Counted from the first letter of the stretch, positions 7,165 through 18,457 are shown. The stretch is 32,319 nt of DNA from CAZMVY01 sp964617875 (GCA_964617875.1 CAZUAI010000062.1:1-32319), one strand, 5' to 3'. Numbers and translations: made by a program. The notes: a model not told the origin generated them from the letters alone.

Positions 7165-8766
7165 ATGCCCCGTTCGTTGAGCTTGCGTTGCGCTTTGTTC
7201 ATGGCCATTCTCCTTGCGCCGTTCGCCGGGATTGCCGCTGCACAGACCGGCGGGCCGCTGGACGTCGGGAACCGCCGTCAGCTCTTCATCGACCGCCGTT
7301 TCATCGCCGACTCCCGCGGCGTTGAACTGTGCGTCCATCCGCCGCGGAAGACGGGCGAGCGGACGATCAACACCGACCGCGAATGGGAAAGCGGCGGCAT
7401 CGGGCCGTACAGCAGCGCCCTGAAGGTCGGCGACCAGTACTACATGTGGTACCACTGCATGGACAGCGTGCAGTGGGACGCCGGACACCGGAACGGCTGC
7501 ATCTGCCTGGCGACGTCGAAAGACGGCATCCGCTGGGAAAAGCCCGACCTCGGTCTTATCGAATACAAGGGCAGCCGGAAGAACAACATTGTCATCGGGC
7601 ACGGCGCGGCCGGCGTCGAGATGGGCCAGGACGGGGGCATGGTGTTCCTCGACCCGGAAGCCCCGCCGGATGAACGGTTCCGCCTGCTCGGGCGATTCGG
7701 CGTCGAGGTCGAGGAAGGCCAGGCCATCCACATCTTCTCCTCCGGCGACGGCATCCGCTGGAAGCTCACGCACAAGTCGGTCGTCACGGCGCGCCCGCAG
7801 GAGAAGGGCCACCACCTCGATTCGCAGAACGTCATGTTCTGGGACGACCGGATCCACAAGTACGTCACCTACGTGCGGAAGAACCGCATGGAACCCGGCT
7901 CGCAGGGCCGCTGCATCGCCCGCGGCGAATCGGAGCGGCTGGGGGACTTCCCGGCCGTGCAGGACCTGCCGATCGTCTTCGGGCCGGACCGGAACGACCT
8001 GTTCCACGGCGAGACGCCCGTCGTCGACTTCTACATGAGCGCGGCCATCAAATATCCCTGGGCCGAAGACGCCTACTTCATGTTTCCCACCGCCTACTAT
8101 CACTACGTCGGGGGCGAACTCGCCGAGTTCGGCCGGAACGTACCGGTCAACGCCGGCCCGCTCGACACGCAGTTCGCCGCCAGCCGCGACGGCGTCACAT
8201 GGGAGCGGTACGACCGGCGGTCCTTCGTGCCGCTGGGCATGAAGGGCGAGTTCGACTGGGCCTCCGCGCGAACGATCTGGGGCCTCGTGCCGGATGTGTC
8301 GGGCCGCGAGATGTACCTCTATTACCGCGCAAGCGACTGGCTGCACGGATGGGACCGAAACGACAGCAACAAGCGCATCCTGACCGGCGCGGGGCTTGGC
8401 GCGGATCAGAACATCGCCGTGCTCAGCCGGCTCGTTTCCCGGCGTGACGGCTTCGTCTCCGTACGGGCGGCCTACACCGGCGGCGAATTCACCACGCCCC
8501 CGCTGACCTTCCGCGGCACGAAGCTCGTGCTGAACATCGACACGTCGGCGACCGGCATTGCCCGCGTCGAGATCCTCGACGAGAAGGGCTCGCCGATCGA
8601 CGGATTCACCCGGAAGGACTGTGGCCTCATCCACACGGCCAACGAGATCAACCGCGTCGTGAAGTGGCAGGGCGCTGCCGACGTCGGCAAACTCGCCGGA
8701 AAGCCCGTACGCCTGCGATTCTCGCTGACCAATTGTGACCTGTACGCGTTCCAGTTCCAGGACTGA
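7165..8766 (+). CDS. Secreted GH43/GH32-like five-bladed beta-propeller protein
   Basis: This 533-residue exported protein has a signal peptide at 1-26 (ends GIAAAQ). The mature part begins LDVGNRRQLFIDRRFIADSR, the opening typical of a large planctomycete family related to the GH32/GH43 five-bladed propellers. Propeller-like blocks recur, for example YYMWYHCMDS, CLATSKDGIRWEKPDLG, IFSSGDGIRWK and QFAASRDGVTWERYD: the S(K/G/R)DGI/V-W repeats mark blades. Residues ~425-533 look like a beta-sandwich. I could not assign a catalytic triad, so hydrolase activity is inferred from the family only. AGGAGGT lies about 5 nt before ATG 7165. It is 105 nt upstream of the Tat isomerase gene and may be transcribed with it. 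Confidence 0.8.
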   Translation: MPRSLSLRCALFMAILLAPFAGIAAAQTGGPLDVGNRRQLFIDRRFIADSRGVELCVHPPRKTGERTINTDREWESGGIGPYSSALKVGDQYYMWYHCMDSVQWDAGHRNGCICLATSKDGIRWEKPDLGLIEYKGSRKNNIVIGHGAAGVEMGQDGGMVFLDPEAPPDERFRLLGRFGVEVEEGQAIHIFSSGDGIRWKLTHKSVVTARPQEKGHHLDSQNVMFWDDRIHKYVTYVRKNRMEPGSQGRCIARGESERLGDFPAVQDLPIVFGPDRNDLFHGETPVVDFYMSAAIKYPWAEDAYFMFPTAYYHYVGGELAEFGRNVPVNAGPLDTQFAASRDGVTWERYDRRSFVPLGMKGEFDWASARTIWGLVPDVSGREMYLYYRASDWLHGWDRNDSNKRILTGAGLGADQNIAVLSRLVSRRDGFVSVRAAYTGGEFTTPPLTFRGTKLVLNIDTSATGIARVEILDEKGSPIDGFTRKDCGLIHTANEINRVVKWQGAADVGKLAGKPVRLRFSLTNCDLYAFQFQD

Positions 8767-8777
8767 GCGGCCGCCGC

Positions 8778-8806
8778 TTCCGGCCCTGCCGGCGGCAGGA
8801 TAGAAT
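8778..8806 (+). promoter_or_regulatory. Weak promoter candidate for the Tat isomerase gene
   Basis: TAGAAT (8801-8806) matches the -10 consensus at five of six positions. The hexamer 17 nt upstream (TTCCGG) is poor. It would leave a leader of about 55-60 nt. Confidence 0.3.
8785..8799 (+). terminator. Short hairpin after the propeller gene
   Basis: CCTGCC-GGC-GGCAGG forms a 6-bp stem 19 nt after the stop codon, with no T-run after it. It directly precedes a promoter-like TAGAAT and is a weak terminator candidate. Confidence 0.3.
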
Positions 8807-8871
8807 CCACGCGACCCCGACGGCGGCGAGGCGACAGCCGGGCCGTCCGCGAACACGAAAGGATGAAAGCG

Positions 8872-9780
8872 ATGTCGAGCCCGTTGAGCAGACGTGAGTT
8901 CCTGGTGAAGTCCATGGCCACGACGGCGGCTACGGCGGCGATCGCCGGTTCCGCCGTACCGCGCGCGGCGGCCCAGCCGGCCGCCGGCGGGAAGAAGGGC
9001 AAGCTGCGGAAGGCCCTCGGATGGGGCATGCTCCCCGACGACCTGAGCATCGACGACCGCTTCAAGCTCGCCCGCGACGTCGGCTTCGAAGGGGTCGAGG
9101 CGCCGACGACCGACGACGACAAGACGGTCGCCCGGTTGCGCGACGCGGCGGACAAGGCCGGCGTCTGCATCCACTCGGTCATGAACATGGCCCACTGGGC
9201 CAACCCGCTGTCCAGCAGCGATCCGGCGGTCGTGGAGAAGAGCGTCGCCGGCATGATCACGTCGCTCAACAACGCCAAGGCGTTCGGGGCCGACACGGTC
9301 CTCCTCGTCCCCGCCGTCGTCAACCCGCAGACCCGCTACGCCGACGCCTACAAGCGATCCACCGCGGTCATCCGCGAGCGGCTTCTGCCCGTGGCGGAAA
9401 AGCTCGGCATCGTGATCGCCGTCGAGAACGTGTGGAACAAGTTCCTGCTCAGCCCGATCGAGTTCGCCTCGTACGTGGACCAGTTCAAGAGCAAGTGCCT
9501 GCGGGCGTACTTCGACTGCGGCAACATCGTCGCCTACGGCTTCCCGCAGGACTGGATCCGTACGCTCGGCGACCGGATCGCCAAGATCCACGTAAAGGAC
9601 TTCGACGCCGGCAAACACCAGTGGAAGCCGCTGCTTGAAGGCTCGGTCGACTGGAAAGAGGTCCGCGCCGCCCTGCTCGAGGTCGGCTACGCCGGCTGGA
9701 TCACGGCTGAACTCGGCGGTGGCGACGAGAAGTACCTGCGCGAGGTGAGCACGCGAATGACGAAGATCATCGAGGGCTGA
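8872..9780 (+). CDS. Tat-exported sugar phosphate isomerase/epimerase (TIM barrel)
   Basis: This 302-residue protein belongs to the xylose isomerase-like/AP endonuclease 2 fold family. A twin-arginine signal (SRREFLVK, R7-R8, then an Ala-rich stretch to ~34) directs it out of the cytoplasm. Metal-site residues of the fold are present: E185 (VIAVENVWN), D215 (YFDCGN), H240 (KIHVKD) and E280 (ITAELGGG). It is closely similar to the minus-strand isomerase at 21841-22680 across SP(I/L)EF...YFDCGN...GYP/GFP...KDF, but that one has no signal. ATG 8872 is preferred over ATG 8863, because GAAAGGA (8856-8862) abuts the latter and is 9 nt before the former. The exact sugar substrate is unknown. The setting beside sugar hydrolases suggests a role in extracytoplasmic sugar conversion. 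Confidence 0.88.
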   Translation: MSSPLSRREFLVKSMATTAATAAIAGSAVPRAAAQPAAGGKKGKLRKALGWGMLPDDLSIDDRFKLARDVGFEGVEAPTTDDDKTVARLRDAADKAGVCIHSVMNMAHWANPLSSSDPAVVEKSVAGMITSLNNAKAFGADTVLLVPAVVNPQTRYADAYKRSTAVIRERLLPVAEKLGIVIAVENVWNKFLLSPIEFASYVDQFKSKCLRAYFDCGNIVAYGFPQDWIRTLGDRIAKIHVKDFDAGKHQWKPLLEGSVDWKEVRAALLEVGYAGWITAELGGGDEKYLREVSTRMTKIIEG

Positions 9781-9837
9781 AACGAGCCCGCGAGTCTCCG
9801 GCGAGCATTCGAACGCGCGAAAACGAGGGCTTCGACC

Positions 9838-9992
9838 ACGGCCACAGTCGTGTTACGGTATGCCAGAAACAGAGGGACAGACCCGATATAAGGAATCCTA
9901 ATCCGAAATTAAGCCTTCTTTTTTCGCATACTACGGGGTTTCATGTCGATTTGAGTCCCTTTTCAAGGCAATGTGATATAATGAATGCTAGA
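9838..9992. other. AT-rich island in GC-rich surroundings
   Basis: This stretch (for example AATCCGAAATTAAGCCTTC and a T6 run at 9919-9924) is clearly richer in A+T than the flanks. It begins near AGAGGGACAGACCC, a phrase reminiscent of repeats around IS200-like elements. It carries the strong promoter for the downstream gene. No coding sequence is seen. Confidence 0.55.
9974..9982 (+). promoter_or_regulatory. Extended -10 promoter (TGATATAAT)
   Basis: TG (9974-9975) one base before a perfect TATAAT (9977-9982) makes an extended -10 element. The best -35 (TTGAGT) is 20 nt away, too far for full strength, which fits an extended -10 promoter. Transcription would start near 9989, leaving a leader of about 190 nt. 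Confidence 0.6.
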
Positions 9993-10179
9993 CGGAGGGT
10001 GGCAGGAAGGGCATGGCCCGCCACACCCGAGGGGGTGAGTTGCTTCGAGTTGGCGAAGCATAAGAGACGGTCGGCCGTGTTCGGGGACGAATGCCTCGGA
10101 GATGCATAGCCTCTGCGGTCGGCGTGTAAGATGGGCGTGGCAGGTCGGGCAGCGCGAAGCGCGGCTAAGGGCTACGGAG
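9990..10179 (+). ncRNA. Structured 5' leader, type unknown
   Basis: Between the promoter and the start codon lie several stems: GGGTGGC (9997-10003) with GCCACACCC (10020-10028), one bulge; an alternative CACCC-GAGG-GGGTG; and a perfect 7-bp stem TGCTTCG/CGAAGCA (10041-10060). I could not match it to a known riboswitch. The overlapping first and second stems would be mutually exclusive. Confidence 0.35.
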
Positions 10180-12609
<2,430 letters not shown>

Positions 12610-12776
12610 CCGGCGATGGCCGATCGCGCATCGGTTCGGGCTTGCACATCGCGCCCGGAACCTGAAGACCCCGTGAGCCGCGATCGGAACGCACGCGCTC
12701 GCAAACCCGTCGCTTCGTCATTCGTCATGCCCCAAGACGCCGGTTTCCTCCGGCCGCGTGCCTTCCGCCGTCATGG

Positions 12777-12804
12777 GTTGCCGTTTCGGGGGAAAGCGTA
12801 TAAA
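12777..12804 (+). promoter_or_regulatory. Candidate promoter for the GH127 gene
   Basis: TATAAA (12799-12804) has GTTGCC/TTGCCG about 15-16 nt upstream and lies 62 nt before the start codon. The -10 is good and the -35 mediocre. The preceding 12610-12776 holds nothing else I can support. Confidence 0.45.
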
Positions 12805-12866
12805 ACGACCGCTTCCCGGTGGCCCGCGGGGGGCCGGGGTCGGCGCGTGGCGAGGAGGCCTGTGTC

Positions 12867-15338
12867 ATGAAAGCGGTCGCGGCGGCGTTTTGCGTCATGG
12901 GATCGTTGGCAGGTGCGGTCATGGCGGCGGATACCGATCCGGCAGGCCCTTCGGGCGTGAAGGTCGCCCTGGTCAAGGCCCCGCCCGTCTCCGGGGCGAA
13001 CCAGCACTACGTGGGCAACCGGCCCCCGCTCGTACCCAACCCGCTGATCAAGCTCCCGATCGGCAGCATCGCGCCGAAGGGCTGGCTGCGGCACCAGCTC
13101 CTGCTCGAAACCGAGGGCATGAGCGGCCGGCTTACCGAGATCAGCCAGTGGTGTCAGGCCGACGACAGCGCCTGGATGAGCCCCCGGGGCGAGGGCAAGA
13201 ACGGCTGGGAAGAACTGCCGTACTGGCTCAAGGGCTTCGGCGACCTCGGCTACGTGCTCAAGGACCAGCGGATCATCGCCGAGGCGAGGAAATGGCTCGA
13301 CGCCGTCCTGTCCGGCCAGGAACCTGACGGCTACTTCGGCCCCCGAACGAACAAGACCGGGCTGAAGGGCAAGCCGGACCTCTGGCCCAACATGCCCATG
13401 ATGAACGCTCTCCAGTCGTTTTACGAGGCGACCGGCGATGAACGCGTGCTGCCCTTCCTCACCCGGTACTTCCGCTATCAGATGAGCGTGCCGCGCGAGG
13501 AATTCCTCTCCGAGAGCTGGCAGAAGGTCCGCGCCGGCGACAACCTCGAAACCGTCCACTGGCTCTACAACCGGACCGGCGAGTCCTGGCTGCTCGACCT
13601 CGGCAAAGTGATCCATGAACGCACGGCCCGCTGGGACGACGGAATCGCCAGTTGGCACGGCGTGAACATCTGCCAGGGCTTCCGCGAGCCCGCCGTCTAC
13701 TACGTGCAGGCGAAGGACCGCAAGTACCTCGACGCCGCCGAGCGGAACTACCAGACCGTGATGACGATGTACGGACAGGTCCCCGGCGGAATGTTCGGCG
13801 CCGACGAGAACTGCCGGCCGGGCTACGTCAGTCCGCGCCAGGGCGCCGAGACGTGCTCCATCGTCGAGGCCATGCACAGCAACGAGATGCTGCTGAAGAT
13901 CACCGGTGACGGCACGTACGCCGACCGCTGCGAAGAGATCGCGTTCAACTCGTTCCCCCCGTCGATGACGCCGGATCTGAAGGCCCTGCACTACATCACG
14001 TCGCCGAACGCCGTCCAGCTCGACCAGGGCAACAAGGCGCCCGGCCTCCAGAACGCCGGCTGCATGCTCGCCTACAGCGCGGATGCGCGCTACCGCTGCT
14101 GCCAGCACAACGTCGCGATGGGCTGGCCCTACTACGCCGAACACCTGTGGACGGCAACGCGGGATAACGGCCTCGCCGCCGTGCTCTATGCCGCTTCCGA
14201 GGTCAAGGCCAGGGTGGCCGACGGCGCCGAAGTGACCATCGCGGAGGCCACGGATTACCCCTTCGACGAAACCGTCACGTTTACGCTTTCGACGGCCAGG
14301 CCGGTGGCCTTTGCCTTCTACCTGCGCATCCCGCGCTGGTGCGAGGGCGCGAAGATCCGCATCAACGACGAGCCGGTCGAGGCGAAGGCGAAGCCGCTGA
14401 TGTACGTCGAGCTGCGCCGGACGTGGGCCAACGGCGACACGGTGGTGCTCGAGCTTCCGATGCGAATCACGACAACGCGGTGGCAGACGAACGCGGATTC
14501 CGTCTCCGTCAACCGCGGCCCGCTGACGTACTCGCTCAGGATCGGCGAGAAATGGGTGCGCTGCGGCGGATCGGACCGCTGGCCGGACTTCGAGGTCTTC
14601 CCGACGACGCCCTGGAACTACGGGCTCGTGGTGAACCTCGCGAACCCCGCGACGTCGTTCCAGGTCGTTCGCCGGCCGGGCCCGCTGCCGGACCAGCCGT
14701 TCACACCGGACGCCGCCCCGATCCAGCTGCGGGCGCAGGGCCGGCGGATCCCCGCGTGGCAGATGGATGAGCTGGGGCTCGTGGGGCTCCTGCAGGCCAG
14801 CCCGGCCAGGTCGGACGAGCCGCAGGAACCGATCACCCTGATCCCGATGGGCTGCGCGCGGCTGCGGATCTCGGCCTTCCCGTGGATCGGCAAGGGGCCG
14901 AAGGCGCACGACTGGGTCGTGCCGCCGCCGGCGAAGCACCAGGCCTCGCACAAGTTCGACGAGATCGACGCCCTGAGCGACGGCATCGCCCCCAAGGCCT
15001 CGAACGACCGCACGGTCCCCCGCTTCACGTGGTGGGACCACAAGGGGACCGAAGAGTGGGTGACGTACAGCTTCGACAAGCCGCGGAAGGTCTCCGCGTG
15101 CGAGGTGTACTGGTTCGACGATACCGGCAGCGGCGGGTGCCGCGTGCCGGCGTCGTGGAAGGTCCTCTACCGGACGGGCAGCGTCTGGCGCCCGGTGAAG
15201 AACGCCGGCGCGTACGGCGTGAAGCCCGACCAGTTCAACCGCGTCACCTTCGACCCGGTCGAAACGGACTGCCTCAAGATCGAGGTGGTCCTGCAGAAGA
15301 CCTTCTCCGGCGGAATCCTGGAGTGGAAGATCGAATGA
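12867..15338 (+). CDS. GH127-type beta-L-arabinofuranosidase-like glycoside hydrolase
   Basis: This is an 823-residue secreted protein (signal peptide 1-20, ending VMAA). The catalytic region is the DUF1680/GH127 (alpha/alpha)6-barrel family. The zinc and catalytic residues known from Bifidobacterium HypBA1 are visible: E328 and C330 in GAETCSIVEAMHSNE, and C411-C412 in RYRCCQHNVAMGWPYYAEHLW. C411 would be the cysteine nucleophile, and E314 in FGADENC is the likely acid/base. A beta-sandwich follows, with FYLRIPRWCEGAKIRIND. The last ~110 residues (WVTYSFDKPRKVSACEVYWF to FSGGILEWKIE) resemble an F5/8-type C (discoidin) domain. GAGGAGG lies 8 nt before ATG 12867. The specificity could be L-arabinofuranose or another sugar of this diverse family. 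Its neighbour is a sugar symporter. Confidence 0.9.
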   Translation: MKAVAAAFCVMGSLAGAVMAADTDPAGPSGVKVALVKAPPVSGANQHYVGNRPPLVPNPLIKLPIGSIAPKGWLRHQLLLETEGMSGRLTEISQWCQADDSAWMSPRGEGKNGWEELPYWLKGFGDLGYVLKDQRIIAEARKWLDAVLSGQEPDGYFGPRTNKTGLKGKPDLWPNMPMMNALQSFYEATGDERVLPFLTRYFRYQMSVPREEFLSESWQKVRAGDNLETVHWLYNRTGESWLLDLGKVIHERTARWDDGIASWHGVNICQGFREPAVYYVQAKDRKYLDAAERNYQTVMTMYGQVPGGMFGADENCRPGYVSPRQGAETCSIVEAMHSNEMLLKITGDGTYADRCEEIAFNSFPPSMTPDLKALHYITSPNAVQLDQGNKAPGLQNAGCMLAYSADARYRCCQHNVAMGWPYYAEHLWTATRDNGLAAVLYAASEVKARVADGAEVTIAEATDYPFDETVTFTLSTARPVAFAFYLRIPRWCEGAKIRINDEPVEAKAKPLMYVELRRTWANGDTVVLELPMRITTTRWQTNADSVSVNRGPLTYSLRIGEKWVRCGGSDRWPDFEVFPTTPWNYGLVVNLANPATSFQVVRRPGPLPDQPFTPDAAPIQLRAQGRRIPAWQMDELGLVGLLQASPARSDEPQEPITLIPMGCARLRISAFPWIGKGPKAHDWVVPPPAKHQASHKFDEIDALSDGIAPKASNDRTVPRFTWWDHKGTEEWVTYSFDKPRKVSACEVYWFDDTGSGGCRVPASWKVLYRTGSVWRPVKNAGAYGVKPDQFNRVTFDPVETDCLKIEVVLQKTFSGGILEWKIE

Positions 15339-15507
15339 GAGCAAAAAGGGGACCGATGGGACGGCGGTTTCCGGGACTCACGGCCGGCGCCTTCGAGAAC
15401 CGACGTGCCGACGAAGCCCTTTCCGGCTCCTTCGGTTCTTCGCTTTCCTGTCGCCGGCGGATGATGCGACGGGCACCGACGGACGCAGGATTAGAGGATG
15501 GTTGCCT

Positions 15508-17253
15508 ATGAAACTGCTCTGGGTCGATTACGCGGTCATGGTCATCTACCTGTTCTTCGTGCTGGGCATCGGCTTTGCGCTGAAGCGGGTGATGAAATCC
15601 AGCACGGACTTCTTCCTGTCGGGACGGTCGATCCCGGCGTGGATCACGGGGCTGGCGTTCATCTCGGCCAACCTCGGCGCGCAGGAAGTCATGGGCATGG
15701 CCGCCAGCGGCGCCAAGTACGGCATCATGACCAGCCACTACTACTGGGTCGGCGCGATCCCCGCCATGGTGTTCGTCGGGATCTTCATGATGCCATTCTA
15801 CTACGGCTCGAAGGCCCGCTCCGTGCCTGAGTACCTCAAGCTCCGCTTCGACGAGAAGACCCGCGGGTTCAACGCGATCTCCTTCGCGGTGATGACCGTC
15901 TTCTCATCCGGCATCTCCATGTATGCCCTCGCGACCCTGCTGGGAATCCTCCTCGGCTGGAACTTCCACGCCTGTCTCCTGTTGTCGGCGGCCATCGTGC
16001 TCGTCTACATCTTCCTCGGCGGGCTCACCAGCGCGATCTACAACGAAGTCCTCCAGTTCTTTCTCATTGTCCTCGGCTTCCTGCCCCTCACGCTGCTGGG
16101 GCTCAAGGCCGTGGGCGGATGGGACGGTCTGGTGGCGCAACTCAACATTGTGGCTACGGACGGCGTGTTCCGAAGCGCCGTCACCGGCGCCGCCGACAGC
16201 CCGACCTTTCCCCCGGGCACCTATACGGATTCCTGGAAGCACATGGCGACCGCCACCGGCAACCCCATGGGCGTCGAATGGTTCGGCATGGTGATGGGCC
16301 TCGGCTTTGTGCTCTCCTTCGGATACTGGTGCACGGACTTTCTCGTCGTCCAGCGGGCGATGGCCGCCAACTCGATGTCCGCGGCCCGCCGCACGCCGCT
16401 CATCGCCGCCGTGCCCAAGATGCTCTTTCCCGCCCTGGTGATTCTCCCCGGCATGATCGCCATCGCCATGCACCACAAGACCGGCAACAACTTCCTCCCC
16501 CCGGCGGACGACGGCAAGGGCGTGAACTACAACATGGCCGTCCCCTGCATGCTCAAGGAATACCTCCCGCCGGGACTGCTCGGGCTCGGCCTGACCGCCC
16601 TCATGGCCTCCTTCATGAGCGGCATGGCCGGCAACGTCACCGCCTTCAACACCGTCTGGACGTACGACATCTACCAGAGCTACCTCCGCCCGAAGCAATC
16701 CGACCAGCACTACCTGTGGATGGGGCGGTTCACGACGATCTGGGGCATCGGCCTGAGCGTCCTGGCCGCCTACGTCGCCGCCAAGTTCAACAACATCATG
16801 GACGTACTGCAGCTCGTCTTCAGCTATGTGAACGCCCCGCTCTTCGCGACGTTCCTCCTCGGCATGTTCTGGCGGCGGACGACGGGGCACGGCGCGTTCT
16901 TCGGCCTGCTGGCGGGCACGGCGGCGTGCGCCCTGCACCACGGCCTCACGCTGCCGCGCGATGCCGTGATGGGCGTGAAGGGCGCCTGGCTCGGGACGAA
17001 CCTGCACACGTACTACTCCGAGACGGCCTTGAACTTCTACGGCGCGATCGTGGCGTGGACGACGTGCTTCGTCGTGACGATCGTCGTCTCGATGCTGACC
17101 CGCCGGAACAAGACCGACGACGAGCTGCGCGGATTGGTCTACTCGCTGACGCCGAAGGTCAAGGAGCACGGCGTGCCGTGGTACAAGCAGCCGGCGGCCC
17201 TGGGCATCGTGGTGCTGGCGGCGGCGGTTGTTCTGAATATCCTGTTCTGGTAG
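15508..17253 (+). CDS. Sodium:solute symporter (SSS family)
   Basis: This 581-residue integral membrane protein has about 14 hydrophobic segments. The N-terminus reads DYAVMVIYLFFVLGIGFALK followed by SSTDFFLSGRSIPAWITGLAFISANLGAQEVMG, the characteristic start of SSS sugar transporters (SGLT-like). It imports a solute, probably a sugar, with Na+. The match RSVPEYLKLRFDEKTR and the loop around RAMAANSMSAARRTPLIAA are also usual in this family. ATG 15508 is preferred to the upstream TTG because AGAGGA (15493-15498) is 9 nt before it. It is 169 nt downstream of the GH127 gene and 69 nt upstream of a small membrane protein, which suggests a shared unit that takes up the sugar freed by GH127. Confidence 0.93.
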   Translation: MKLLWVDYAVMVIYLFFVLGIGFALKRVMKSSTDFFLSGRSIPAWITGLAFISANLGAQEVMGMAASGAKYGIMTSHYYWVGAIPAMVFVGIFMMPFYYGSKARSVPEYLKLRFDEKTRGFNAISFAVMTVFSSGISMYALATLLGILLGWNFHACLLLSAAIVLVYIFLGGLTSAIYNEVLQFFLIVLGFLPLTLLGLKAVGGWDGLVAQLNIVATDGVFRSAVTGAADSPTFPPGTYTDSWKHMATATGNPMGVEWFGMVMGLGFVLSFGYWCTDFLVVQRAMAANSMSAARRTPLIAAVPKMLFPALVILPGMIAIAMHHKTGNNFLPPADDGKGVNYNMAVPCMLKEYLPPGLLGLGLTALMASFMSGMAGNVTAFNTVWTYDIYQSYLRPKQSDQHYLWMGRFTTIWGIGLSVLAAYVAAKFNNIMDVLQLVFSYVNAPLFATFLLGMFWRRTTGHGAFFGLLAGTAACALHHGLTLPRDAVMGVKGAWLGTNLHTYYSETALNFYGAIVAWTTCFVVTIVVSMLTRRNKTDDELRGLVYSLTPKVKEHGVPWYKQPAALGIVVLAAAVVLNILFW

Positions 17254-17259
17254 CGGTGG

Positions 17260-17297
17260 GGTGGGCGGCCCTGCGGCACGCCGCAGGTTTGCTCACC
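17260..17297 (+). repeat. Long GGTGGGCG-type hairpin between symporter and small gene
   Basis: GGTGGGCGGCCCTGCGG and CCGCAGGTTTGCTCACC flank the loop CACG. In RNA all but one of 17 pairs form if G-U pairs are counted. The outer sequence matches the repeat family at 5234-5598. It begins 7 nt after the symporter stop and ends 25 nt before the next gene, so it could reduce read-through or protect the upstream mRNA. Confidence 0.65.
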
Positions 17298-17322
17298 TGC
17301 CTGGCTTACGACGGGAGAACGC

Positions 17323-17562
17323 ATGAGTCTCGATATTCGCATACCCATCGGCGGGATGTTCACGCTTCTGGGACTGCTGCTGATGATCTTCGGCTTCATG
17401 ACCAACGGCGACGCGATGTACGCCCGCTCGCTCGACGTCAACGTGAACATCTGGTGGGGGCTGGTGATGCTGATCTTCGGCGGACTGATGCTCGGCTTCG
17501 GTCTGCGAAAGAAGAGCGGCGGGGCCGCCGCCGGGCCCGAGCGGAACCCAACAGGCGAGTGA
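17323..17562 (+). CDS. Small two-helix membrane protein after the symporter
   Basis: This 79-residue protein has two hydrophobic segments (about 10-27 and 42-60). The connecting loop is TNGDAMYARSLDVNVNIWW, and the polar tail contains RKKSGG. No named family is recognised. A GGGAG (17313-17317) precedes the ATG by 5 nt, and the positively charged tail predicts a cytoplasmic C-terminus. Its place directly behind the transporter suggests an accessory subunit, but nothing else supports this. Confidence 0.75.
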   Translation: MSLDIRIPIGGMFTLLGLLLMIFGFMTNGDAMYARSLDVNVNIWWGLVMLIFGGLMLGFGLRKKSGGAAAGPERNPTGE

Positions 17563-17583
17563 ACCGCCGTATCCCAGTGGGCA

Positions 17584-17601
17584 TCGCCTCTGGAGAGGCG
17601 A
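17584..17601 (+). terminator. Perfect hairpin after the symporter unit
   Basis: TCGCCTC-TGGA-GAGGCGA is a perfect 7-bp stem with a tetraloop, 22 nt after the small gene. No T-run follows, so it may be a terminator or another short palindrome. The rest of 17602-17848 shows nothing further that I can support. Confidence 0.4.
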
Positions 17602-17848
17602 CGCTCCACACCACACCTGCGCCCCCGGACAGCCGCTCGCCCTGCGCGTGGGCCCCTCCCGCGGGTGTGCCGCGCCGACCGCATGCGTGTTCCGATAATA
17701 CCGGCCATGCCGGTCCGGCCTCCGATGAGACTGCCCCCGCATCCGACGCACGTTTGTCTCTTGTGGACGAACGATTCTGCCGATCAAGAGCGGTGCGGCC
17801 GCCGCCCTCGGCGGCAAGGAACCGGCCGTTGCATCGGGAACCGTTTGT

Positions 17849-18457
17849 ATGGTAGACAACCCCCTGTCCGATTTCGTCACGCTCTTCGTCACGATCGACC
17901 CCGTTGGAACCGTACCCATCTTCCTGGCCGTCTGCGCAGGCACGCAGCCGCGCGAATCCAGGCGCATGGCGATGCAGGCCGTGCTCATCGCCGGCGGTGT
18001 GCTCCTCGGCTTCGTTTTCCTCGGGCAGTTGCTGCTCCAGACCCTCCACATCGAGATGGTGTCATTCCAGATTTCCGGGGGCCTGATCCTCTTCCTGATC
18101 GCGATGTCCATGCTCTTCGGCTACAGCCATGGCGGTCATCCCGCGGCATCGCCCCAGCAGAACCCGGCGATCTTCCCATTGGCGATGCCGATCATCGCCG
18201 GCCCCGGCGCCATCCTTGCGGCCGTCGTTCTGACCGACAACGACCGCCACAATCTGGTGGAGCAGGCTGAAACGGTCGCGATGATCGTCGCCGTCCTCGT
18301 AGTGCAGTGGGTAATCCTGCTCGCCGCGTCGCGGATTCAGAAGTGGATCGGTCAGAGCGGCACGAGCATCCTCAGCCGGGTCATGGGCCTGATCCTGGCC
18401 GCGATGTCGGTCGAAACGATCGTCGGCGCCGTCCGCGCCCTTATGCACACGGCATAG
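17849..18457 (+). CDS. MarC family integral membrane protein
   Basis: This 202-residue protein has about six membrane segments. The opening FVTLFVTIDPVGTVPIFLA, the mid-protein SGGLILFLIAMSMLFG and the IFPLAMPIIAGPGAI motif are diagnostic of the MarC (UPF0056) family. Members sit in the inner membrane. Their transport role is unsettled; the original link to multiple antibiotic resistance was not upheld. A His/Pro-rich cytoplasmic loop (GHPAASPQQNP) precedes the conserved motif, as is usual. The Shine-Dalgarno is weak. It is transcribed in the same direction as the symporter genes but 287 nt away. Confidence 0.92.
   Translation: MVDNPLSDFVTLFVTIDPVGTVPIFLAVCAGTQPRESRRMAMQAVLIAGGVLLGFVFLGQLLLQTLHIEMVSFQISGGLILFLIAMSMLFGYSHGGHPAASPQQNPAIFPLAMPIIAGPGAILAAVVLTDNDRHNLVEQAETVAMIVAVLVVQWVILLAASRIQKWIGQSGTSILSRVMGLILAAMSVETIVGAVRALMHTA

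Noticed and set aside
7033..9618. 861-residue open frame on the minus strand
   Set aside because: It spans two well-supported plus-strand genes and its translation is a composition-driven shadow rich in Asp, Arg and Val.
9838..9960. Insertion sequence remnant
   Set aside because: Only base composition and one short phrase (GGGACAGACCC) suggest it; no transposase fragment, terminal repeats or target duplication is visible.
10102..10179. Upstream start for the deacetylase-like gene
   Set aside because: The added 26 residues are Arg-rich and would hide the signal peptide, and this stretch lies in the folded leader.
12771..15344. 857-residue open frame on the minus strand
   Set aside because: It is fully antisense to the GH127 gene with its conserved catalytic residues; no recognisable domain.
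16119..17855. 578-residue plus-strand open frame overlapping the symporter
   Set aside because: It is out of frame with the symporter and rich in Arg, Pro and His, typical of a shifted frame in high-GC DNA.
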